DNA of 64,000 nt, taken from the NCBI RefSeq assembly GCF_031599675.1, contig NZ_CP134223.1, forward strand, positions 1,612,001 to 1,676,000, in the 5' to 3' direction. Position 1 is the stretch's first letter; the number at the start of each line of letters is the position of its first letter. This document shows positions 25,802-32,975 of the stretch, one piece after another. This DNA comes from Paenibacillus pedocola (GTDB lineage: Bacteria; Bacillota; Bacilli; Paenibacillales; Paenibacillaceae). Both the position numbers and the translations under genes were made by a program. Below the pieces are notes generated by a model. That model did not search any database and was not told the DNA's origin. It was given only the letters and a program-made list of their open reading frames with translations.

Positions 25802-26773
25802 TCAAAGCAATCCCAGATCTTTCAGTAAAGCATAATCACTTGAACGGGCGCCTTCTTTTGAGTAGTGTGCATCTGCAAACAGGGGTGACAAATGATGGTA
25901 ACCAGGGTAAACCTCAAGCTCCACCAGGACTCCGTCGAAAATCAGCTGTTTTGCAAATAGAAGGGTTTCATCGATGAATAAATCAATCGTGCCAATATTC
26001 ATATAAGTTGGCGGTAACCCGGCCAATGACTTTGCCCGGGCAGGCACGTAATATTCACTCACCGCCTCTTGACCGGGCTCATGTCCTAATACGGATTTCC
26101 AACCAAAATAATTGCTTTGTCTGGTCCAAACAAACTCACCTGCATACGGGTGTTCCGGAGTAATACTCGTGCGATCATCCAGCATGGGTCTAAGCAGCCT
26201 TAAGTGATGGATTTCAAATTCCTTCTGATCACGGATGAAAAGAGCCAGACCGGCAGCTAAACCGGCACCGGCGCTTGAACCCCCGATTGCGACTTTCTGA
26301 ATATCTATCTCTAATTCCTCTGCATGATCAATACACCATTTTAGGCCTGAATAACAATCCTGCAACTGGCTTGGCTGAACATGCTCTGGCGCTAAACGAT
26401 AGGATACGGATACACAACAAAAGCCATGGCTTACGGCTAGTAATGCATTTGCTGGACGATCACCCGCGGGGCTTCCCAGAACCATACCGCCTCCGTGAAT
26501 TGAATAATATAGAGGCATTTTTTCATACTTTAGCTGCCTTGGTTTAATAATTTCTATTCGAATTTCCGGACCGCCAAAATAACTGGGAACAAACCTTTCT
26601 TCAAATGTGACCGGAAACATCTGCGTTACATCTATTTGAGGCATCATTTGCGTTTGATTCCGGCGTGATTCCATTAACAGGGATTGGGTTAGATCGGTTG
26701 TGGGTATCAAATCAACGGCGCTAATAATCTCCGGATCAATCAAATGCCGGCTTCTACTTTTCGGGTTACTCAT
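25802..26773 (-). CDS. Alpha/beta hydrolase, hormone-sensitive-lipase (HSL) family esterase
   Basis: 323 residues. It has the oxyanion-hole motif HGGG in YYSIHGGGMVLGSPAG and the nucleophile elbow GGSSAGAGLA, with a catalytic Asp near NIGTIDLFIDE and a His in YPGYHHLSPLF. These define the HSL (family IV) esterases, which act on short acyl esters. It has no signal peptide, so it is cytoplasmic. ATG 26773 has AAGGAAG upstream. It stands alone between the DinG-like gene and a small HTH gene. Confidence 0.87.
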   Translation of the reverse strand: MSNPKSRSRHLIDPEIISAVDLIPTTDLTQSLLMESRRNQTQMMPQIDVTQMFPVTFEERFVPSYFGGPEIRIEIIKPRQLKYEKMPLYYSIHGGGMVLGSPAGDRPANALLAVSHGFCCVSVSYRLAPEHVQPSQLQDCYSGLKWCIDHAEELEIDIQKVAIGGSSAGAGLAAGLALFIRDQKEFEIHHLRLLRPMLDDRTSITPEHPYAGEFVWTRQSNYFGWKSVLGHEPGQEAVSEYYVPARAKSLAGLPPTYMNIGTIDLFIDETLLFAKQLIFDGVLVELEVYPGYHHLSPLFADAHYSKEGARSSDYALLKDLGLL

Positions 26774-26895
26774 AACAGGAATTCTTCCTTTCTTGTTTCC
26801 ATTGCCTGCAGGCTTATCTAGTTACATTGTAAAGATTAGAATAAGCTTAATAAATGAAAACAATAAGTTAGAATCATTCTCGGCATATAACCGCC

Positions 26896-27165
26896 CTACG
26901 ATTTATGAGAATATACAATTTTCTTGATCGTTTCTGTTGCAAGGAAGTATTCCTTGGCCAGCTGATCTATACTTCTGCCATTGCGAAAATCACTTCGGAT
27001 AGCTGCATTTCGCTGATCGATCATCTTTCTTCCACCACTTAATATTCCCCATTTCTCGTACTCTATTTCCGGCTTAGGGATATACAGGGTTTCACCTTGA
27101 ATATACTTTTGGATTTCAATAATAAGCTCTTTGGGTAACACCTTTGAAGCATTTCTATATTTCAC
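26896..27165 (-). CDS. CD3324 family small HTH protein
   Basis: 89 residues, MKYRNASKVLPKELIIEIQK at the start, then a YIPKP element, and a C-terminal helix-turn-helix (GRSIDQLAKEYFLATETIKKIVY). This is the pattern of the widespread Mor-like CD3324 family in Bacillota, whose role is not established. It is probably DNA-binding. A 39-codon ORF lies just upstream in the same direction. Confidence 0.8.
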   Translation of the reverse strand: MKYRNASKVLPKELIIEIQKYIQGETLYIPKPEIEYEKWGILSGGRKMIDQRNAAIRSDFRNGRSIDQLAKEYFLATETIKKIVYSHKS

Positions 27166-27215
27166 GCTGCCCGCCCCTTATTTCAGTCTTTAAAATAAGG
27201 TGCAAAGCCATCTAT

Positions 27216-27335
27216 TTAGAAAAGCTTAGTTAGCGATAAAGTAAAACGTTTCACCCCACGCAAAGTATCGCCTTTCCTAGTATCAGGCTTTGCATGAGTG
27301 GGAAAAGTGCCAGACAATCGTTTGAGATTCTCCAA
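27216..27335 (-). CDS. Possible 39-residue small protein with a consensus ribosome site
   Basis: A TTG at 27333-27335 is preceded by AAAGGAGGTG with a 7-base gap, an almost perfect Shine-Dalgarno. It opens 39 codons, MENLKRLSGTFPTHAKPDTR and on, ending at TAA 27216-27218. The product would be basic (about ten Lys/Arg), with no membrane segment or Cys. I recognise no family. It is upstream of and in the same direction as the CD3324 gene. The rest of the 347-base gap (27166-27511) holds only leader sequence for the GH43 gene. Confidence 0.4.
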   Translation of the reverse strand: MENLKRLSGTFPTHAKPDTRKGDTLRGVKRFTLSLTKLF

Positions 27336-27511
27336 CTGTAAGCACCTCCTTTCATTTTCGATTATAGCAAAATGTTGAGACCCGTATCTCTTTTTAATTC
27401 AAATCATCTAAGAATAGATCAATGTTAGGTGCCTATATGTCATGGACTTCGCTCGAGCCGCGTTACTATACTGTAAGTGACTAAACTTAAAAACGATAAG
27501 GATGAATTACC

Positions 27512-28939
27512 ATGGTAAAAAAACAAGGATTTAATCCGTATCTGCCCTCTTGGGAATATATCCCCGACGGTGAGCCGCATGTTTTTGAAAATAGAGTGTA
27601 TGTGTATGGCTCGCATGATCGTTTTAATGGACACGCCTTTTGCCTGAATGACTATGTCTGCTGGTCGGCTCCGGAGGAGAATCTGGCGGACTGGCGTTAT
27701 GAGGGGGTGATCTACCAGACTACAGATGATCCGCTTAATCCGGAAGGAAGCATGTGTCTGTATGCTCCCGATGTTACCGTTGGACCGGACGGGCGGTATT
27801 ATCTCTACTATGTTCTTGATAAGGTCCCGGTTGTTTCAGTGGCGGTCTGCGATTCGCCAGGCGGCAGGTATGAGTTCTACGGCTACGTACGGGATGCCGC
27901 CGGGGTACGCCTCGGGGAACGGGAAGGCGACGAGCCGCAGTTTGACCCGGGCGTATTGACCGAAGGAGAGAACACCTATCTCTACACCGGATTCTGTGCT
28001 TTTGGAGACCTATCCAGACACGGCGCCATGGCAACTGTGCTTGGCCCGGATATGCTCACGATCATCGAGGAGCCTGTGTTTGTTGTACCGAGCCAGTCTT
28101 ACAGCAAGGGGAGCGGATTCGAAGGCTATGAGTTCTTTGAAGCGCCATCCATCCGTAAAAAGGGAGATACCTACTACCTTATCTATTCCTCAATCTCCAT
28201 GCATGAGTTGTGCTATGCGACCAGCAAGCATCCGACCCGGGACTTCACCTACCAGGAAGTCATTGTCAGCAATTGCGATCTTCATATCGATACTTATAAA
28301 CCGGCGGATCAGCCAATGGTTTACGGCGGTAATAACCATGGCAGCATCGCCCAAATTAACGGGGAATGGTACATTTTTTATCATCGCCACACCAATGGAA
28401 CGGCATTCTGCCGGCAGGGCTGTATCGAGAGGATTGAATTCCGCGGGGACGGCACGATTCCCCAGGTGGAGATTACATCCTGCGGTCCGAATGGAGGACC
28501 GCTTGAAGGCCGGGGGGAATATTCGGCATATCTGGCCTGCCATTTGTTTTGCAAAGATCAGGAAATCTACACCGGAGGCTTTGGCCGCATGGGAGCATGG
28601 ATGGACAGCCGGTTTCCGAAGATTACACAAGACGGCAGGGATGGAGACGAGGAGACCGGCTATATTGCCAATATGACGGATTCAGCTACCGCCGGGTTTA
28701 AATATTTTGCATGCGAGGGAATCCGGAAAGTCAAAATTAAGGTGCGCGGATATTGCCAGGGGACCTTTGAAATAAAAACGTCATGGGACGGACCGGCTCA
28801 CGGACGGATACCGGTAGCCTTTAGTAATGTCTGGGAGGAATACTCCACCGACGTGGCTATTCCGGACGGTGTACAAGCACTGTATTTCACGTATACCGGC
28901 CATGGCGGGGCCAGTCTGGCTTCTTTTACTTTGGAATAA
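27512..28939 (+). CDS. GH43 family glycosidase with C-terminal beta-sandwich
   Basis: 475 residues, no signal peptide. The five-bladed propeller residues are visible: Asp19 in EYIPDGEPHVF as probable base, an Asp in CLYAPDVTVGPDG as the pKa modulator, and the Glu in FFEAPSIRKKGDTYYLIYS as acid. From about residue 340 a beta-rich domain follows (probable CBM6-like or concanavalin-like). The family acts mainly on alpha-L-arabinofuranosides and beta-xylosides; the exact linkage is not readable. AAGGATG precedes ATG 27512. It is a single gene ended by a hairpin and is convergent with an AraC gene. Confidence 0.87.
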   Translation: MVKKQGFNPYLPSWEYIPDGEPHVFENRVYVYGSHDRFNGHAFCLNDYVCWSAPEENLADWRYEGVIYQTTDDPLNPEGSMCLYAPDVTVGPDGRYYLYYVLDKVPVVSVAVCDSPGGRYEFYGYVRDAAGVRLGEREGDEPQFDPGVLTEGENTYLYTGFCAFGDLSRHGAMATVLGPDMLTIIEEPVFVVPSQSYSKGSGFEGYEFFEAPSIRKKGDTYYLIYSSISMHELCYATSKHPTRDFTYQEVIVSNCDLHIDTYKPADQPMVYGGNNHGSIAQINGEWYIFYHRHTNGTAFCRQGCIERIEFRGDGTIPQVEITSCGPNGGPLEGRGEYSAYLACHLFCKDQEIYTGGFGRMGAWMDSRFPKITQDGRDGDEETGYIANMTDSATAGFKYFACEGIRKVKIKVRGYCQGTFEIKTSWDGPAHGRIPVAFSNVWEEYSTDVAIPDGVQALYFTYTGHGGASLASFTLE

Positions 28940-28970
28940 CCGGAAGCGAAATCTGAATACGCCTTGAAAA

Positions 28971-29006
28971 GGAAGCAGCACTCGGGGATCCTCTGGTGCT
29001 GCTTTC
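28971..29006. terminator. Hairpin between convergent GH43 and AraC genes
   Basis: AAGCAGCAC (28973-28981) pairs with GTGCTGCTT (28996-29004) around a 14-base loop. The T tail is modest on the plus side. Confidence 0.6.
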
Positions 29007-29089
29007 TATTGAAATTTGAAGCATTTAGAAAAGTAGCTGACATGCTGATAGCCTGACTCCAGCGCAGTGTATGAAGAACAAGGAGTGCC

Positions 29090-29959
29090 TCAGTGTGGCC
29101 GGTTGCCCTTCCGGTAGGCGGCGGGAGTCATGCCCGTATATTTTTTGAACGTACGATAAAAATGGGGCATGCTCTCAAAGCCGCAAGACATAGCGATCTG
29201 CTCAATGTTGTTGTTGGACTGGAGTAAACCATCCTTGGCCGCGAAAATGCGTTTGGTTGAAATATAATCAGTCGCATTCATACCGAGCCGCTGCTTGAAG
29301 ACACGGCTGAAATGGGCCGGAGATATGGCCGCCTGTTTCGCCAGCGCGCTAAGCTCCAGCGGCTGGTCAAGATGCTCATTGATAAAGGCGAGCGCTTCAC
29401 GGAACCAATCCGGAACCAATTCGTTCATGGCCCCAAGCTCGGCAGCCTGCGGCAAGCAGTACCGGTTTAAGTGAAGCAGTGCAAGATGGAGAAGCAGCGC
29501 CATGGCATGGCCGCCGTCCGGGTGTCTCTGCTCCCATTCTTCATGGATGGCATCGATATCGCTTTCTACGAGTTGGGCATGTTCAGGAGACAGGGTGAAT
29601 TTGTACTGCTTGTTCTTCTTGGCTGCGTCAAATAGCTTCAAATAGCCATATGTTTCGCTGAATATGTTGTTATTAACAAGGTAAGGGCTGAAAAAAACGG
29701 CGGAGGACATTACCGGATCCTCTTTGTCGGGAAATCCCCGGTGCACCGTATTTCCGGGAACGACGATGACGTCACCCTGGCGCATCTCGTAAAACGTCTG
29801 ATCGATAAAAAAAGTTCCTTTTCCCCGGTAGACGTAAACGAACTCGTACCAGTGATGCTGATGGTCAGGGAGTTCGCGCTGCGGGCTTTTCGTTTCCTTG
29901 TAGTGCAGAAGCAGAGAAAACGGTAACTCCTTGCCGAAATGCTTACGGATCGGTTTCAT
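29090..29959 (-). CDS. AraC family regulator with cupin sensor domain
   Basis: 289 residues. The N-terminal cupin half has DHQHHWYEFVYVYRGKGTFF and MRQGDVIVVPGNTVHRGF. The C-terminal double HTH runs from LSALAKQAAISPAHFSRVFKQ to IEQIAMSCGFESMPHFYRTFKKYTGMTPAAYRK. This layout (RhaR/MsmR type) senses a sugar and activates glycan genes. It is divergent from the lactonase operon at 30090, the likely target. GGAGGAGG precedes ATG 29959. Confidence 0.88.
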   Translation of the reverse strand: MKPIRKHFGKELPFSLLLHYKETKSPQRELPDHQHHWYEFVYVYRGKGTFFIDQTFYEMRQGDVIVVPGNTVHRGFPDKEDPVMSSAVFFSPYLVNNNIFSETYGYLKLFDAAKKNKQYKFTLSPEHAQLVESDIDAIHEEWEQRHPDGGHAMALLLHLALLHLNRYCLPQAAELGAMNELVPDWFREALAFINEHLDQPLELSALAKQAAISPAHFSRVFKQRLGMNATDYISTKRIFAAKDGLLQSNNNIEQIAMSCGFESMPHFYRTFKKYTGMTPAAYRKGNRPH

Positions 29960-30089
29960 TGCCCCGCCTCCTCCGTTGAACTCTAGATTCTTACAGTCAT
30001 CATATCAAAATAAGGTATAAATTTGTTTCCTTAAGCTATTTTTATTCTTTTATCCGATGCTTACAATAAGATGGAATGGAGGTGGGGTG

Positions 30090-30950
30090 ATGCGTATTGA
30101 CGCTCATCAGCATTATTGGAAGATAGACAGAAACGATTACGGATGGATTACACCCGAAATTCCGGTGCTTTTCCGGGATTATCTGCCCACCGATCTTGAA
30201 CCGCATTTGCAAAAACATGGAATATGCCGCACGGTTGTGGTACAAGCTGCACCTACGGTAGATGAGACCGAATATATTCTTGGGTTAAGTGAAAAAACAG
30301 ATTCCATAGCTGGCGTGATCGGTTGGCTGGACCTTGAGAACCCGTCATTCAAAGTGCAATACCGGAGGTTCTGCGAGCACCCGAAATTCACAGGGATTCG
30401 CGTGATGATACAGGAGATGGAGGATCCCGGCATTCTTTTATCTACCCACTATGTAGAAGCGCTTTCATACTTTGCGGATGAGGATCTTCCCGTCGACCTG
30501 CTTGTTCTGGCGGATCAGCTTCCACAGCTTATAAAGCTGCTGGAACGGGTTCCCGGATTGAGAGGGGTGGTCGACCATTTGGCAAAACCACCGATTGCTT
30601 CGGGCAGCTTAGAGCCGTGGAGAAGCCATATGGCGGAAATTGCGCAGCATCCGGGCATTTACTGCAAGCTTTCCGGGATCATGACGGAGGCTGACCCCCA
30701 GGGCTGGAAGCAAGAGGATTTCACTGCCTATGTCCATGGAGTGCTGGACCTCTTTGGACCCGAAAGGCTAATGTTCGGCAGCGATTGGCCCGTATGTCTT
30801 CAAGCCGCAACGTATGATGAAGTCATAGGCGTATTGCGGCTGGCGTTGCAGGACCGGTTGTCACCGCAAGAGATAGAGCCAATCTTCGGAGTGAATGCGG
30901 CGAGGTTTTACAAGTTAAATTCACTATATATTGGAGGTTCAGAGCGATGA
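30090..30950 (+). CDS. Sugar-lactone hydrolase, amidohydrolase family (L-fuconolactonase-like)
   Basis: 286 residues, COG3618-type TIM barrel: metal-binding DAHQHYW at residues 4-10, a His in VVDHLAKPP and GSDWPVC near the C-terminus. The family opens L-fucono-, L-rhamnono- and L-galactono-1,4-lactones. The start is ATG 30090, just after GGAGGTGGGG; the upstream in-frame start at 30057 has no site. Its stop overlaps the aldo/keto reductase start as ATGA. Sitting between an AraC regulator and a sugar dehydrogenase, it fits the second step of an oxidative deoxy- or L-hexose pathway. Confidence 0.85.
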   Translation: MRIDAHQHYWKIDRNDYGWITPEIPVLFRDYLPTDLEPHLQKHGICRTVVVQAAPTVDETEYILGLSEKTDSIAGVIGWLDLENPSFKVQYRRFCEHPKFTGIRVMIQEMEDPGILLSTHYVEALSYFADEDLPVDLLVLADQLPQLIKLLERVPGLRGVVDHLAKPPIASGSLEPWRSHMAEIAQHPGIYCKLSGIMTEADPQGWKQEDFTAYVHGVLDLFGPERLMFGSDWPVCLQAATYDEVIGVLRLALQDRLSPQEIEPIFGVNAARFYKLNSLYIGGSER

Positions 30951-31906
30951 AATACAGAAAGCTGGGAAATACGGGATTAGACGTATCCGTGTTAAGTTTC
31001 GGGGCATCTTCACTTGGAAGCGTATTTCGGGAGGTTCCGAAGGAAGAGGGAATCCGCACGGTCCATACCGCTATCGACATGGGGATTAATCTCATTGACG
31101 TCTCTCCGTATTACGGTTTGATGAAAGCGGAGACAGTCCTGGGAGAGGCGCTGCAGACGGTTCCGCGGGACCGGTACATTATAAGCACGAAGGCCGGACG
31201 TTACGGTCAGGATGAATTTGATTTCTCCAAAAAACGGGTAATCCGCAGCGCGGAAGAAAGCATGCGCCGGCTGGGAACGGACTATCTGGATATTTTGCTG
31301 CTGCACGACATCGAATTCGGTTCGATGGAGCAGGTAATGGAAGAAGGGATCCCTGCTCTGGAGGAATTGAAGCAATCCGGGAAGATCCGTTTCTTCGGTG
31401 TGACTGGCCTGCCCTTGATGATCTTCGAAACGGTATTGTCCCGTATTACTCTGGATGTTATCCTGTCGTACTGCCATTATTCTCTGAACGATACCACGCT
31501 GCTTGGCCTCCTTCCTTTACTGGAGCGGCAGGGAACCGGACTGATGAATGCATCGCCTATTTCTATGGGCCTGCTGAGCAGCCGACAGGTGCCTGACTGG
31601 CATCCGGCGAGCAGGGACATCCAGGCTGCTTGTAAGCGCGCTGCCGAATATTGCCGGGACAAGGGAGAAGACATTGCGAAGCTGGCGGTCCAGTTCTCCA
31701 CTCGTAATGAATACATTCCGACAACATTGGTAAGCACGGCGACACCGGCAAATATCCGCAACAATATATTGTGGACGGAAGAGCCGATAGACGAACAATT
31801 GCTGGAGGAAGTGCTGGAGATCCTGAAGCCGATCGACGGCGCAACGTGGCCGAGCGGCCGGCCGGAGTGGAATGAAGAACAGGTTCAGATCGGGGAGCGC
31901 CTATAA
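30947..31906 (+). CDS. Aldo/keto reductase resembling plant L-galactose dehydrogenase (L-galactose/L-fucose 1-dehydrogenase)
   Basis: 319 residues. Family landmarks are GASSLGSVFREV, DVSPYYG (Asp/Tyr of the tetrad), STKAGRYG (Lys) and LLLHDIEFGSMEQV (His). These, together with VTGLPLMIFETVL, VILSYCHYSLND, WHPASRDI and the end ATWPSGRPEWN, recall plant L-galactose dehydrogenase almost phrase for phrase. The bacterial relatives oxidise L-fucose, L-galactose or D-arabinose at C1 with NAD(P)+ to the lactone. It overlaps the lactonase gene by 4 bases and the next gene by one base (TAATG), so product and next enzyme are made together. Confidence 0.85.
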   Translation: MKYRKLGNTGLDVSVLSFGASSLGSVFREVPKEEGIRTVHTAIDMGINLIDVSPYYGLMKAETVLGEALQTVPRDRYIISTKAGRYGQDEFDFSKKRVIRSAEESMRRLGTDYLDILLLHDIEFGSMEQVMEEGIPALEELKQSGKIRFFGVTGLPLMIFETVLSRITLDVILSYCHYSLNDTTLLGLLPLLERQGTGLMNASPISMGLLSSRQVPDWHPASRDIQAACKRAAEYCRDKGEDIAKLAVQFSTRNEYIPTTLVSTATPANIRNNILWTEEPIDEQLLEEVLEILKPIDGATWPSGRPEWNEEQVQIGERL

Positions 31907-32925
31907 TGAAAGGAATTATCTGCGAAGAAATTGGGAAATTCGTATATAGGGAGGAACTGCCGGAGCCCGAACTTCATCCAGGCGAAGCTATTGTAAGGAT
32001 TCGCCGGATCGGTATATGCGGTACCGATCTGCATGCTTACCGGGGCAACCAGCCTTATTTTACCTATCCGCGTGTGCTTGGACACGAGCTTTCCGGGACA
32101 ATTGAGCACATTGGCGACAACCCGGAGGGGCTGCGGGCCGGCGACCAGGTCAGTGTCATTCCATATCTTCATTGCGGCAAGTGCCGGGCTTGCCTGAGCG
32201 GCAAAACTAATTGCTGTCAGAAAATGAAGGTGTTCGGCGTTCATTTGGACGGCGGAATGAGGGAACGGGTGGCCTTGCCACTAGCAAATCTATTGAATAC
32301 GGAAGGGCTGTCGCTGGATCAGGCGGCGATGCTGGAGCCACTGGCAATTGGCGCGCACGCTGTCCGTCGCTCGGGTCTTGGCGCTGGCGATCAAGTCCTG
32401 GTTATCGGTGCCGGTCCGATCGGCCTAGGAGCGATGGCAATGGCCAAATACGCCGGTGCGAAGGTGATAGGCATGGATGTAAACGACGAACGTTTGGATT
32501 TTTGCAGGAAATGGGCACAGGTTGAGTATACGGTAAGCGCACTACGGGAGCCGAAGGATCAGTTGTCCACGCTTACTGACGGCAACTTTCTGCCTTATGT
32601 CATCGACTCCACGGGCAACATCTCCTCCATGGAAAGTGCCTTTGGGTTTGTCGGCCATGGAGGAACCTTGACCTATGTTGGCTTGGTGAAAGGCATGATT
32701 GCCTTTAGTGATCCCGATTTTCATGCGCGTGAAATGATAGTGCAGGGCAGCAGAAATGCCACTCGGGAGGACTTTGAGCGCGTACTTGATGCCATCAAGG
32801 AAGGTTACATTGATGTTGACAGTTACATTACCCACCGCAGTGCGTTTGCAGACATGATCGGCCAGTTCGAGAACTGGCTGAGACCTGAATCGAAGGTAAT
32901 TAAGGCGTTGGTTGAATTGGACTAA
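31906..32925 (+). CDS. Zinc-dependent sugar/sugar-acid dehydrogenase (YjjN/RspB-like)
   Basis: 339 residues. The zinc sites are GICGTDLHAYRGN, LGHELSG and the structural CGKCRACLSGKTNCC. The Rossmann loop is VIGAGPIGLGAMAMAKYAGAKVIGMD. The pattern is that of the RspB/YjjN group, whose E. coli member YjjN oxidises L-galactonate to D-tagaturonate. In this operon it would follow the lactonase. A polyol dehydrogenase role is the alternative. The start overlaps the stop of the aldo/keto reductase. Confidence 0.82.
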   Translation: MKGIICEEIGKFVYREELPEPELHPGEAIVRIRRIGICGTDLHAYRGNQPYFTYPRVLGHELSGTIEHIGDNPEGLRAGDQVSVIPYLHCGKCRACLSGKTNCCQKMKVFGVHLDGGMRERVALPLANLLNTEGLSLDQAAMLEPLAIGAHAVRRSGLGAGDQVLVIGAGPIGLGAMAMAKYAGAKVIGMDVNDERLDFCRKWAQVEYTVSALREPKDQLSTLTDGNFLPYVIDSTGNISSMESAFGFVGHGGTLTYVGLVKGMIAFSDPDFHAREMIVQGSRNATREDFERVLDAIKEGYIDVDSYITHRSAFADMIGQFENWLRPESKVIKALVELD

Positions 32926-32975
32926 TTATCATATCGCTATGTTTATATTATGCCGATTGAAGGAGCGTAACAATT

